Assembly (NCBI RefSeq): GCF_013363995.1
Contig: NZ_JABWGO010000005.1
Coordinates: 390,711 to 454,710, forward strand
DNA from: Nonomuraea rhodomycinica
GTDB taxonomy: Bacteria; Actinomycetota; Actinomycetes; Streptosporangiales; Streptosporangiaceae
Reading direction: 5' to 3'
Length of the DNA stretch: 64,000 nucleotides
The notes below the pieces were generated by a model, which had not been told where the DNA came from, searched no databases, and worked only from the letters and a program-made list of their open reading frames with translations. Of this stretch, positions 43,823 to 54,609 are shown one piece after another. Both the position numbers and the translations under genes were made by a program. How positions within the stretch are numbered: the first letter of the stretch is position 1; the number at the start of each line of letters is the position of its first letter.

Positions 43823-43928
43823 AGAGTGACCGCTTACAGCCGGGCAGAGCAGGAGCCGGGCGGGGCCTGTCAACTTGCAGGACGATCTTTTTGCTCCGGC
43901 GCCTCCCGTGGGGCCGGCTCCGACCCCA

Positions 43929-44534
43929 TCAGTGGTGAGAGGCGTGGTCACCGGCGTCGGTGGAGGCGGCGAGGAGGAAAGCGGGCGGCGCGTCGCCCCA
44001 GCCCGGGATGTCCAGCGCGCCGAGGGCGGCGGCGATCTTCCGCTCCTCGTAGGTGAAGTGCGATTCCATGAGCGCTGCAAGACCGTCGAGCTCGGCCTGC
44101 ACGTCTCGAGGCCGGGCGCTGTCGTGCTCTCCGAGGCTGTCCAGAAGGTTCTGCAGCCTGCGCAGGATGTCACTGATGATCCGGTGATCTCGGGTCAGTT
44201 CCTGGAGCACTGGCCGCAACTGGGGGAACTGCTCGGCCAGCGCCGGGAAGGCGACGGCGTCCTCGCCGGTGTGGTGACGCTCCAGAGCCGAGCAGAACGC
44301 CAGGCAATGGGCCGACAGCTCGCGAGGCTGCGAGGAACGGCCGGCGAGGTGAGCCTCGACGTCACCGCGTAGTCCCGCCAGCTCTTCGCGCAGCCAGGCA
44401 TGCACGTTGATCAGCTGGTTGCCGAACGCTTCGAGACGTTCGTCTGGCGCTACGAAACGCTGATGTGGCGCTTTGGGTCGTTCATCGGGGGTGGTGGGTA
44501 CTTCCATGGGTGTCCCATGTTTCGGCGCCTCCAT
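43929..44534 (-). CDS. Hemerythrin (HHE) domain protein
   Basis: A 201-aa four-helix protein with spaced iron-ligand residues: NVHAWLREEL, LSAHCLAFCSALERHHTGEDAVAFP, LTRDHRIISDIL and ALMESHFTYEERKIAAAL. HHE domains bind a di-iron centre and sense or carry oxygen or NO. The start is uncertain; ATG at 44534 is used and ATG at 44507 is also plausible. Longer frames run into the repeated region upstream. The gene has a lower GC content than its surroundings, which may indicate transfer. Confidence 0.78.
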   Translation of the reverse strand: MEAPKHGTPMEVPTTPDERPKAPHQRFVAPDERLEAFGNQLINVHAWLREELAGLRGDVEAHLAGRSSQPRELSAHCLAFCSALERHHTGEDAVAFPALAEQFPQLRPVLQELTRDHRIISDILRRLQNLLDSLGEHDSARPRDVQAELDGLAALMESHFTYEERKIAAALGALDIPGWGDAPPAFLLAASTDAGDHASHH

Positions 44535-45676
44535 GTCCTCGGCGGCCTGCTTGCCGGGTACACCGCGACGCTGACGACGGATCCCATCACTCCCGCGACC
44601 ATCCGTCAAGCCGGGCGTGGGAGCCCCGCGAAGGGCGCGGCCGGTGCCATGTGACCGCCCTGTGCCCATCCGCCCAACCGACCAAAGAAGCCGTCCGTGA
44701 GCCGCGTCGCGCCATGTGACCGCCCTGCGCCCATCCGCCCAGCCGGTCATGGGAGGCGCGTCGGCGCCGTTTGACAGCTCTGCGGAAGCGAGGCTCTAAT
44801 GATCTGCGTGTCGCGTGACGTCGGTGAGGAGAAGGCCGACGGCATGGAGGCACCGTATCAGGGGGTTGATCTCGTGACGTCTCAGTTCACCGGTCGCATC
44901 TGATCCTGGCCACGCCCGCGCGGCTTCCCCGCGGACAGCGCTGAGCACAGCCGTCGCAGGACGAGCACGGCAACCGCACGACGAGCTCGATGAGCAGGCC
45001 CAGCCCGGGACCCGAGCAACGCAGTAGCTCACCAAGGCGTTCACCGCAATGGCTGTAGTGATCCTGTTGGTCGAGGGCCCGCGCGTCCACATCACGCTCG
45101 TGGTCGAACAACTGCCATAACCGCGCATGGCCGACCTGTGCCAGAACGATCCCCGTACAGGTCGAGCGCGGCCATGCAGCCGAGCGACACCACCGCACCT
45201 CGAGCACAGCACACGGCTACGCAGGTGAGGCCACCGCGCGGCGAGCACAGCCACCTAGGTGGGCAACACCACCGCACCGCCGAAGTAGCCAAGACACCGC
45301 AAGGTGTACATGGCCGCCACAGGTGAACATCGCCGTCGTAGGCGAGCAAGGTCACCTCAGGCAGCCATGGTGGCTGACTGCGGCGAGAAGCCGTGCGCTG
45401 GGCCTGCATTGTCGTGTTCCGCATGGTGACGGTTGCTCCGGGCTTCCGCTGAGGCCGAATCGTCGGATGCTCGCACCACAGTTCTCGCTTCGCCCGGTAC
45501 GGCACCAGGGGCCTGCTGGTGAGCGCTGCCATTGGGCCAGCGTGCCGCCATCGGCTTGTCCTCAGCTCGATATGCCCGACCACAACGCAATGTGCCCGAC
45601 CTCGACCGTGCCTCCCTCCGACGGCTCACCCCCAGGACGAGGAAGGGCCACTTCCCCACATGCAAAGGAGTTGTTC
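44535..45676. other. About 1.1 kb without a convincing gene
   Basis: The ORFs here (for example 44887-45207 and 44796-45254 on the minus strand) do not look like proteins; they are rich in Cys, Trp and Ser and overlap each other. The DNA is less GC-rich than average. It holds an imperfect 65-bp tandem duplication and many scattered AGGTG-type words between 45217 and 45350. It may be a decayed gene remnant or the long upstream region of the esterase. Confidence 0.5.
44646..44757. repeat. Imperfect 65-bp direct repeat
   Basis: GCCATGTGACCGCCCTG begins copies at 44646 and 44711. The first 40 bases are about 90 percent identical and then the copies diverge. Confidence 0.75.
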
Positions 45677-46585
45677 TTGAACGTCACTCACATCCCCGCG
45701 GCACCCGACGCCGGAGCCATGGTTCTGGCCGAGATGACAGCCCTGGGATCCCAGCCTCCCGTTCTACCGGCCGACGCCGACCTCACCGCCCTGTTGCCGC
45801 ACACCGGCGGTATTCCCGGTACATGGGTCACCGCCCCGCAGAAGTCGCCGGCCGATGCGGTGTCGGTGAGCGGAGTGACCGTCTACGCGCACGGAGGCGG
45901 TTTCGAGTACACCCATCCCCACCTCGAACAGATCATGGCCTACCGCCTCTCCCAGGCGACCGGCCGCCCCGTCCTGGCCGTGGACTATCGCCTCGCCCCG
46001 GCTCACCGGTATCCGGCCGCCATCGAAGACGTGGTGACCGCCTACCGGAGCCTGCTCGCCCAGGGCGTGCCCGCCTCCCGGATCATCCTGGCCGGTGAGT
46101 CCGCCGGCGCCACGCTGGTGCTGTCGGCGCTGCTCGTGCTCAAGAACGACGGCGACGCGCTGCCCGCGGGAGCGCTGGCGATCTCGCCGCAGACCGACCT
46201 CACGCTGTCCAGCCCCTCGATCGACGCCAACGACGGCCAGGACGTCGTCGACCGGGCCGTGCTCGACCACGTCCGTACGCAGTACCTGGCCGGCGCCCGG
46301 CCGGATCAGGGACCCCAGTCCCCGCTCCACGGCGACCTTCATGGGCTGCCGCCGCTGCTGGTCGTCGCCGGGTCGAGAGAGGTGCTCCTCGATGACGCGC
46401 GGCGGTTCGCACAGGCGGTGTCCGAGGCTGCGGGGACGGTCAGCCTCGACCTCTACGACGACATGCCGCACGCCTTCCACGTGAGCGTTCTTGCCGCCGA
46501 TCCGCTTCCCACCGCCGTGACCTTGCTGGCCCGCGTCAGGGAGTGGAGCGGTTCGCTCGCCGTCGTCCGGGGGCGCACGGCTTGA
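45677..46585 (+). CDS. Alpha/beta hydrolase, HSL-family esterase
   Basis: A 302-aa hormone-sensitive-lipase-type esterase. The HGGGF oxyanion motif is in VYAHGGGFEYTHP, the nucleophile is in LAGESAGATLVLS, the Asp region is PLLVVAGSREVLLDDA, and the His is in DMPHAFHVSVL. It hydrolyses short- to medium-chain esters. The start used is the TTG at 45677, 6 nt after AAAGGAG. The frame is open to 45323, but that part lies in the non-coding stretch. There is no signal peptide. Confidence 0.88.
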   Translation: MNVTHIPAAPDAGAMVLAEMTALGSQPPVLPADADLTALLPHTGGIPGTWVTAPQKSPADAVSVSGVTVYAHGGGFEYTHPHLEQIMAYRLSQATGRPVLAVDYRLAPAHRYPAAIEDVVTAYRSLLAQGVPASRIILAGESAGATLVLSALLVLKNDGDALPAGALAISPQTDLTLSSPSIDANDGQDVVDRAVLDHVRTQYLAGARPDQGPQSPLHGDLHGLPPLLVVAGSREVLLDDARRFAQAVSEAAGTVSLDLYDDMPHAFHVSVLAADPLPTAVTLLARVREWSGSLAVVRGRTA

Positions 46586-46677
46586 GGGGGTAGGCGTATC
46601 GGGTTCGGTGCCTCCCCATATGTGGATGTCCGATCGTGACGGGGTCCTGGGGAACGCTGTGCTGTGCGTGGGGGCGC

Positions 46678-48114
46678 TCAGGCGGCCGGAGCATGATTCT
46701 TCTCCGAGGCTGCGTGGGCTTGTCTTTGGCGCAGTGGAGCGGGCGCTGGGTGGTTTCGCCTGCTCGGAGGGTTCGAGGTGGAGGGCAGGTCGTTCTGCGG
46801 GGTCGGGAGGCAGGGCAGGTCCTTCTGTCCGTCTGAGGTGGAGGACGGGTGGTTCTGCTCCCCCAAGGTGGCTGGCGGGTCGTTCTGATCTTCCGCGAAG
46901 GCTTGGGGATCGTCTTGGCGCTCGGTGACGGGGCGAGAGTGGTGCTCGTCCCTTCCTCGGGTGGCCCGCCGATGGTTCGTGAGGGTGGAGGAGGATGGGT
47001 GGCTCTCGTTCCGTGAGGTGGCCGGCGGGTGGGCTTCATCGGGGGCGGCTGCGGGCGGATCCTCCTCGTCCAGGACGGACAGCAACGGCAAGAGCCAGCC
47101 GGCGTGGGCGGGGCCCATCGCGGTGTCGAGCTCGGCCGGTGTGGGGAGGCGGCCGCGGAGCATGTCCGGCGAGAGCAGGCACTGCAGGGCGTGCATGAGC
47201 AGGTTGGCCATGGAGTAGGCCGGGTTGATGGCGAGTGCGCGTTCCAGGGCGATCGTCGCCAGGGTGCTGTCACCGGCGCGCCAGCAGGCCATGGCGAGCA
47301 GCGACGCGGCGGGCGGGACGAAGCGGGGCTCCAGCCTGCGGGTGAGGTCCTTCCAGAGGCCCAGGTGGGTGCTGTCGGTCAGGGTCCAGGCCTCGTCGCG
47401 TACGCGGATGACGGTCAGGTCGAGGCCGAGCCGGGCGGCCTCGGCGTCGCCGACGCGACCTCCGGCGGCGTGCGCCGTCAGGACTGTACGCATCCTCGCC
47501 AGGCCGGCGGAGACCCAGGCGGACGCGAACGAGTCGGCGTCGCCGCACCTCACGAGCGCGGCCCGCGTCTCCGCCACCGCCTCGGACGTCGCCCTTCGCA
47601 TCGCCAGGCGTACGGGGCCGGTGAGCGGGGCGATGGTGCGTTCCAGGGATCGGCGGTCGGGCAGGGCCACCAGGCCGCGCACGGTCGCCTCGGCCGCGAC
47701 GCGGCTGGAGCGCGGATCGTACGGCGTGCCCTCCGGCGGGCAGCACTGCGGCAGGTCGCACACGTACGACCAGTAGCGCCCCTCATGAGCCCGGAGCGCC
47801 TCGTCCACCGGCACCCCGGCCCCGGCCGCCAGCGACCTGGCCTCGTCGACGGCCGGAGTGACCTGCTCCCCTGGGCCGTAGCCGACGACGATGACCCGGT
47901 CGACGCCCTCCCGCTTCCACAGGTGCCGGAGCGGAGCCAGGGTGCCCGGCGGGAACGGGAGGTTCCAGCGGACGGCCACCTTCACCTGGCTGCGGGCGAG
48001 GCCGACCACGATGAGGCTGTCGGCGGGGTGGAAGCCCACGAGGTAGGGCACGGCGGCGAGGACGTCGGCGGGGCCGGCCAGGGTGAGGGAGGGCTCGGGG
48101 GTGTTGGTCGTCAT
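46678..48114 (-). CDS. DUF4192 family protein with repetitive C-terminal tail
   Basis: A 478-aa protein. Residues 1-345 match DUF4192, a common actinobacterial family of unknown function: LAGPADVLAAVPYLVGFHPADSLIVVGL, VRWNLPFPP and LLAMACWRAGDSTLATIALERALAINPAYSMANLL. The last 120 residues are a hydrophilic, Pro/Asp/His-rich tail. It contains four 10-residue repeats (QNDPPATLGE, QNHPSSTSDG, QKDLPCLPTP, QNDLPSTSNP; 46768-46887). ATG at 48114. The tail is probably disordered and specific to this lineage. Confidence 0.85.
   Translation of the reverse strand: MTTNTPEPSLTLAGPADVLAAVPYLVGFHPADSLIVVGLARSQVKVAVRWNLPFPPGTLAPLRHLWKREGVDRVIVVGYGPGEQVTPAVDEARSLAAGAGVPVDEALRAHEGRYWSYVCDLPQCCPPEGTPYDPRSSRVAAEATVRGLVALPDRRSLERTIAPLTGPVRLAMRRATSEAVAETRAALVRCGDADSFASAWVSAGLARMRTVLTAHAAGGRVGDAEAARLGLDLTVIRVRDEAWTLTDSTHLGLWKDLTRRLEPRFVPPAASLLAMACWRAGDSTLATIALERALAINPAYSMANLLMHALQCLLSPDMLRGRLPTPAELDTAMGPAHAGWLLPLLSVLDEEDPPAAAPDEAHPPATSRNESHPSSSTLTNHRRATRGRDEHHSRPVTERQDDPQAFAEDQNDPPATLGEQNHPSSTSDGQKDLPCLPTPQNDLPSTSNPPSRRNHPAPAPLRQRQAHAASEKNHAPAA
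46768..46887 (-). repeat. 30-bp in-frame repeat, four copies
   Basis: Four diverged copies each encode ten residues starting Q-N/K-D/H. They form part of the tail of the DUF4192 protein. Confidence 0.7.
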
Positions 48115-48428
48115 GGCGGAGAGGGTGCCGGAGGGGGGTGGCGGGGCGGGCGGGCGAATGGAGTTCTGGGGATGAGGGTGATGGTCTGGGAGGGGCTGTG
48201 GACAGCGGACTGTGCCAAGCCTCCCTGACGAGCGGCCGGCGTCCCGCTGAGGAAGCGCCCCGGACGTCCCCGGCAACGGCGGCAACTCCGACGAACGGCG
48301 GCGGCTTCGCCGTCTCAAGGCCGCACGCGCCGGCCCCGCGGCACGACCCGAACCCTCCGGGAACGGCCGGCGTGGGCGCGGGAGAAGCGCCATGCGGTCG
48401 CCGCTGAAGGCCCCCGTACGAGCGAGAC
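48115..48428. other. 314-bp intergenic region, nothing recognised
   Basis: It lies between the EI24 stop and the DUF4192 start, both on the minus strand. No hairpin, palindrome or coding-like frame stood out. It presumably holds the DUF4192 promoter. Confidence 0.4.
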
Positions 48429-49187
48429 CTACGGCAGAGGCGTCGCGGGAGCCGGGGCGTCGTCCGCGAGCTCCGCCCGTACCAGCAGAGCGGCCCCCGC
48501 CACCGCCGCCGGCATCGCCACCACCGCCACGAACGGCACCAGGAACAGCACGAACACCGACACCCCGAACCCCAGCGCCAGGCCCTTGCGGCCGCGCAGC
48601 AGCGCGAAGCGCTGCTTGCGGGCGTACCCGCGCCGCTCCAGCGCCAGCGTCGTCAGCTCGGCCGCCAGGAAGAAGCCCGACACCGCCGCCCCCAGCACCG
48701 GGACCACCGTCTGCCCGAGCACCGGGACGAACCCGAGGAAGAACAGCGGCACGCTGAACACCATCACCCAGCCCAGCGTCACCAGGCTGTCCCTGATGGA
48801 GCGCGGCACCGTGCGCCACCACGGCTCGTCCACCTCGCCGGGCAGCTCGTCCGCGGCCGCCGACAGCTTCTCGTAGAACGGCTCGCCGATCGCCAGCGTC
48901 ACGGCGGTGAACGTGATCACCGCGAGGGCGAGGCCGCCCAGGAAGAGCATCACCTGCACCATCACCCGGAACGCGTCGCGCCACGCCCACGTGTCGGCGA
49001 ACGGCGTCAGCGTCTCGGCCAGGCCGGAGGCGTTGGTGCCCAGGTAGACGAGCCCGGCCACGTAGATGGCGAAGGCGATGAACGCGGGGATCAGGCCGAA
49101 CAGCCACCACCGGCCGTGCCGGGCGACCCACCCCACTCCCTGGAAGAAGAAGCCCACGCCCGCCAGGAAGTCGCGCACTGATCGCAT
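48429..49187 (-). CDS. EI24 domain membrane protein (CysZ-like)
   Basis: A 252-aa integral membrane protein with four to five helices, matching the EI24/CysZ family: GVGFFFQGVGWVARHGRWWLFGLIPAF, FRVMVQVMLFLGGLALAVITF, VPLFFLGFVPVLGQTVVPVLGAAVSGFFLAAEL and GFGVSVFVLFLVPFVAVVAMPAAVAGAAL. CysZ imports sulfate in proteobacteria; in actinobacteria the role is not established. ATG at 49187. It follows maf by 10 bp, so they form one unit. Confidence 0.85.
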   Translation of the reverse strand: MRSVRDFLAGVGFFFQGVGWVARHGRWWLFGLIPAFIAFAIYVAGLVYLGTNASGLAETLTPFADTWAWRDAFRVMVQVMLFLGGLALAVITFTAVTLAIGEPFYEKLSAAADELPGEVDEPWWRTVPRSIRDSLVTLGWVMVFSVPLFFLGFVPVLGQTVVPVLGAAVSGFFLAAELTTLALERRGYARKQRFALLRGRKGLALGFGVSVFVLFLVPFVAVVAMPAAVAGAALLVRAELADDAPAPATPLP

Positions 49188-49197
49188 GCCCGGCAGG

Positions 49198-49779
49198 CTA
49201 GCGCCAGAACGACGTCACCGCGTAGCCGAGTTCGTCGAAGAGCCGCCGGATCAGCGGCAGCGAGATGCCGAGCACGTTGCCGTGGTCGCCCTCGATGCTG
49301 TCGACGAACCAGCCGCCCCGGCCCTCGATGCTGAACGCGCCGGCCAGGCCGAGCGGCTCGCCCGTGGCGGCGTAGGCGGCGACCTCCTCGTCGCTGGGCT
49401 GGCCGAAGCGGATGACGGTCGTGGCGACCTCGGCGGCCTGCCGGCCGGCGGCCACGTCGACGACGCAGTGGCCGGTGACCAGGCGGCCCGTCCGGCCGCG
49501 CAGCACGCGCCAGCGCTCCACGACCTCCTCCTCGGAGGCGGGCTTGCCGTACGGCCTGCCGTCGAGCTCCAAGATCGAGTCGCAGCCGATGACCAGCCCC
49601 TCCTCCAGCCCGTCGGCGACGGCCGTGGCCTTGGCCTTGGCCAGTTCGAGGGCGAGGGCGGCGGGCGAGTAGGCGGAGTACGCCTCCTCGTCCACCCCGC
49701 TGACGATGACCTTGGGGTCGAGCCCGGCACTGCGGAGAAGGGCCAGGCGAGCGGGAGACTGTGAGGCCAGAACGATCAC
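49198..49779 (-). CDS. maf: Maf-family nucleotide pyrophosphatase
   Basis: A 193-aa house-cleaning enzyme that hydrolyses non-canonical or dTTP/UTP-type nucleotides. The opening IVLASQSPARLALLRSAGL (SxSxxR motif), VIGCDSILELDGRPYGKP, and the closing GNVLGISLPLIRRLFDELGY are diagnostic. GTG at 49779. It lies 16 bp after the DUF937 gene on the same strand. Confidence 0.93.
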   Translation of the reverse strand: MIVLASQSPARLALLRSAGLDPKVIVSGVDEEAYSAYSPAALALELAKAKATAVADGLEEGLVIGCDSILELDGRPYGKPASEEEVVERWRVLRGRTGRLVTGHCVVDVAAGRQAAEVATTVIRFGQPSDEEVAAYAATGEPLGLAGAFSIEGRGGWFVDSIEGDHGNVLGISLPLIRRLFDELGYAVTSFWR

Positions 49780-49795
49780 CGTCCCAGCTTACCGG

Positions 49796-50359
49796 TCACC
49801 AGTCGACCTGCGGCCGGGGCCTGGTGCGGGCGCGGAGCGGGGCCGGCGGGCCGTACACGCCGTCGAGCAGCGCCTCGACGAAGTCGGTCAGGCGCAGCGG
49901 CAGCGCGGCCTGCTCCCGGTGCAGGACGTCGGCGACGTCCCGGGCCTCCATGTCGTGCTCGGCGGCGTGGCAGGCCAGCACCGACATGACCATCGGCGCC
50001 ACGAGCGGCAGGATCTTCATGAGGGCCGCCGGGTCGGCCCCCGCGAGGCGGGACAGCTCGGCGGCGGCCTGCTCCGTGCCCTGCGCGCCGAGCACGTGCC
50101 CGAGGATGCTCTGGCCGTCACGCGTGAGTGACGCGATGTCGCCGTTGAAGGGGTCGGCGTCCACGTGGTCCTCCAACGCGCCGCGCAGCGCCTCGGCGCC
50201 GTCGGGGTCGTCGGCGTTGCGGGCCATGCCACCGACGATCGTGCCGGTGACCACCTGGAGCACGGTGCGCGTGGTGGCCGTGCAGGTGCCCAGCATCCCG
50301 GCGAACTGCTCCAGGCCGGGATCGCCGAGCCGGTCGAGGATCTCATCGGTCAGGGTCAT
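49796..50359 (-). CDS. DUF937-like hypothetical protein
   Basis: A 187-aa protein, mostly helical: DEILDRLGDPGLEQFAGMLG, TVLQVVTGTIVGGMARNADDPDGAEALRGALEDH, and GQSILGHVLGAQGTEQAAAELSRLAGADPAALMKILPLVAPMVMSVLA. This is the pattern of DUF937 (YidB-like) proteins. Function unknown. ATG at 50359. A triple 10-bp iteron lies just upstream. Confidence 0.78.
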   Translation of the reverse strand: MTLTDEILDRLGDPGLEQFAGMLGTCTATTRTVLQVVTGTIVGGMARNADDPDGAEALRGALEDHVDADPFNGDIASLTRDGQSILGHVLGAQGTEQAAAELSRLAGADPAALMKILPLVAPMVMSVLACHAAEHDMEARDVADVLHREQAALPLRLTDFVEALLDGVYGPPAPLRARTRPRPQVDW

Positions 50360-50420
50360 GAGAGTCCCCCCGTTCCTTCTGCGGAGGCGTTCCCGTGACT
50401 GGATCCGACTACTGTCCGTT

Positions 50421-50450
50421 TTGTGCTAAATTGCGCTAAATTGCGTTAAA
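50421..50450. promoter_or_regulatory. Three 10-bp iterons upstream of the DUF937 gene
   Basis: TTGTGCTAAA, TTGCGCTAAA and TTGCGTTAAA lie in direct succession. The 10-bp period puts them on one face of the helix, as for an activator or oligomerising protein. The segment is strikingly AT-rich for this genome and separates ftsH from the DUF937-maf-EI24 unit. Confidence 0.6.
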
Positions 50451-50462
50451 TGTCGGAAAGGG

Positions 50463-52391
<1,929 letters not shown>

Positions 52392-52428
52392 GGCGTCACT
52401 CCCCAAATCGCCGCATTACATGATCCTT

Positions 52429-53559
52429 CTACCCTAAGACACGCACTCCGGAGATGACGCGGGTCACGTCAGACCACCGCTTCCGCTGCGTGTCAGGCAC
52501 TGTCACGAACGCCAGAGCGGGCTTCGGCATTCCCCCGTCGAGCACGACCACGGCAGCGCGGGAGCTGTGCCTGCCGTACTTCACCCGGTACATCAGCAGC
52601 CAGCCCTTCTTGACCGGCTGGGAGGCGAGCCAGGTGATGGTGGCGCCCTTCGGGTGGTGGTTCAGCGTCCAGCGGGCGGCCAGCAGGGCGCTGTCGCGCG
52701 GCGCCTTCTGCTCCTCGATCGGCAGCGGGCAGGTCACGAACATGCCGCGCAGCCGCGAGCCGCGCGCCTGCGGCAGCACCTGCCGGGTGGTGAACGGCGC
52801 CGGGCCGTACGTCTTCCAGGGCTTGGCCAGGCGCGGCAGGACCACGCCGGAGCGCCGGTCCTTCACCGTGCGGCCGGGGGCGGCCTTGAGGGGGACGCGG
52901 CGGGCCTTGGCGGGCAACCGGGGGAGGCGGGCGTCGGCGTACAGGGCCTCCATGGCGGTGTAGCCGGGCGCCAGCGTGGTGCCGGGCGTGGGGACCGGCC
53001 GGCCGGTGGCCGCGAGCGGCGACGGCGTCAGGGTGGTCGAGGGAGCGGTGGGGGGAGCTGTCGCGGCGACGCCGCTGGGCCCGGGGGTCGGCGCGTCCGT
53101 GGCCGGGGCGCCGGCGGCGACCGTGGCCGTCAGGGTGACCGCGAGCGTGGGGACGGCCGCCGACGTCTCCTCCGGGACCGCGGTCACCGCTCCGGAAGGA
53201 GGCGCGGTCGTCCCGTCGGAAGGGAGCGCGGACGCCGCGTCGGAAGGAGCCGCGGTCGTCCCGAGGACGGTCGGCGTCTCCTGGACGGCGGCGCCGGACG
53301 AGGACGGCTGGGCCGGTGGCGCGGCGACCGGCCCGGCGGCGACCTCGTCCGGCCCCGACGGGAGCACGAACACCACCCCGGCGGCGACCGCCGCCGCCGC
53401 GGCCACCACGGCGAGCCCCCGGTACACGTCCCGCATCCGCAGATCGCCGATGCGGGAGCGCTTGGGCGGGGAGGCAGGGGTGCCGGAGCGCGCCACAGTC
53501 GTCACATCGGAACCGTTGGTCCCATCATCCCCTTGGAGCACGACCGGAGCGTACGACAT
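52429..53559 (-). CDS. Membrane-anchored protein sharing a C-terminal domain with the 10.9-kb protein
   Basis: A 376-aa protein. A short cytosolic head with PPKRSRIGDLRMRDVYRG precedes one helix (LAVVAAAAAVAAGVVFVLP). A Thr/Ala/Pro-rich linker (about residues 70-190) and a folded extracytoplasmic domain of about 170 residues follow. That domain aligns by eye with the C-terminus of 10928-12925: GVVLPRLAKPW, FTTRQV, VTCPLP, HHPKGATI...QPVKKG, and VTVPDT...VRVLG. Function unknown. It lies 37 bp upstream of ftsH on the same strand, so they may be co-transcribed. ATG at 53559. Confidence 0.75.
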   Translation of the reverse strand: MSYAPVVLQGDDGTNGSDVTTVARSGTPASPPKRSRIGDLRMRDVYRGLAVVAAAAAVAAGVVFVLPSGPDEVAAGPVAAPPAQPSSSGAAVQETPTVLGTTAAPSDAASALPSDGTTAPPSGAVTAVPEETSAAVPTLAVTLTATVAAGAPATDAPTPGPSGVAATAPPTAPSTTLTPSPLAATGRPVPTPGTTLAPGYTAMEALYADARLPRLPAKARRVPLKAAPGRTVKDRRSGVVLPRLAKPWKTYGPAPFTTRQVLPQARGSRLRGMFVTCPLPIEEQKAPRDSALLAARWTLNHHPKGATITWLASQPVKKGWLLMYRVKYGRHSSRAAVVVLDGGMPKPALAFVTVPDTQRKRWSDVTRVISGVRVLG

Positions 53560-53606
53560 ATCCCGCCATTCCGCTTGAGAAGCGACCGAAGTGCAATCGT
53601 GACCGC

Positions 53607-54572
53607 GTGGAACAGGTGGAGCTCCGATTCGACCCGGCCTCGCGCGAGGCCCGTACGCACACCAACCTGTCGGCGCTCCTGCAGGACGAGACCGGTCTCT
53701 GGGTGGCCGGCGACGAGACCGCGACCGTCGAGCACCTGGTGTGGACGGGCGAGCGGTACGCGGGGCAGCGCACGTTCTTCCTGGACGACTACGTGCGGCT
53801 GCCCGCCGGGCGCGAGGACGAGGCCGACATCGAGGGGCTGGCCCTGGCCGACGGCCACTTGTGGGCGGTCGGCTCGCACAGCCTCAAGCGGCGGCGGGTC
53901 AGGTCCACGGACCCGGCCAAGGCGGCCCGCCGGCTGGCCGCGGTGGTCAGGGAGGAGAACCGGTTCCTGCTCGCCCGGCTGCCGCTGGACCCGGTCACCA
54001 ACGCCCCGCTGCCCGGGTCGGTCCTGTCAGGCCGGGACAACGTGGCCGCCCGGCTCGCGGACGACCCGCACCTGGCGCCGTTCCTGGCGCTGCCGGGCAA
54101 GGACAACGGCTTCGACGTGGAGGGCGTCGCGGTCGACGGCGAACGGGTGTACCTGGGGCTGCGCGGCCCGGTGCTGCGCGGCTGGGCGGTGGTGCTGGAG
54201 ATCAGGCCGGTGGAGGCGGGCGGCGGGCGGCTGCGCCTCGACGGGCCGGTCCGCAAGCACTTCCTCGACCTCGGCGGCCTCGGGGTGCGCGACATCGCCC
54301 CGTACGACGGCGACCTGCTGCTGCTCACGGGCCCCAGCATGAGCCTCGACGGGCCGGTGCGGGTGGTGCGCTGGCGGACGCGGCACGCCGGCGACCTGGT
54401 GCCGGCGGACCAGCTGGAGACACTGGCCGAGCTGCCCTACGGGGTGGACTGCGACCACCCGGAGGGCCTCACCGTCCTGCGCGACGGCCGCCTGATGGTG
54501 GTCTACGACAGCCCGTCGCCCGCGCGGATCACCCCGGAGGGCGGCGTCCTGGCCGACCTCTTCACGCTGTAG
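53607..54572 (+). CDS. DUF3616 domain protein
   Basis: A 321-aa protein of the DUF3616 family, predicted beta-propeller-like: LSALLQDETGLWVAGDETATVEHLVW, DEADIEGLALADGHLWAVGSHS, DNGFDVEGVAVDGERVYLGLRGPVLRGWAVVLEI and CDHPEGLTVLRDGRLMVVYDSP. Function unknown and no signal peptide is seen. GTG at 53607. TGCAAT lies 9 nt upstream, so a leaderless start is possible. The frame is open much further upstream, but that part overlaps the divergent membrane gene. Confidence 0.82.
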   Translation: MEQVELRFDPASREARTHTNLSALLQDETGLWVAGDETATVEHLVWTGERYAGQRTFFLDDYVRLPAGREDEADIEGLALADGHLWAVGSHSLKRRRVRSTDPAKAARRLAAVVREENRFLLARLPLDPVTNAPLPGSVLSGRDNVAARLADDPHLAPFLALPGKDNGFDVEGVAVDGERVYLGLRGPVLRGWAVVLEIRPVEAGGGRLRLDGPVRKHFLDLGGLGVRDIAPYDGDLLLLTGPSMSLDGPVRVVRWRTRHAGDLVPADQLETLAELPYGVDCDHPEGLTVLRDGRLMVVYDSPSPARITPEGGVLADLFTL

Positions 54573-54609
54573 CCGGCTTCACGCCGTAGCCACCCTGCAC
54601 CCGGCCTCT

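Noticed and set aside
44796..45254. Minus-strand ORF of 152 codons
   Set aside because: The composition is rich in Cys, Trp, Ser and Arg, it matches no family and it overlaps other equally poor frames.
45323..45676. N-terminal extension of the esterase
   Set aside because: The extension is rich in Cys, Arg and His and lies in non-coding DNA. AAAGGAG just before the TTG at 45677 marks the true start.
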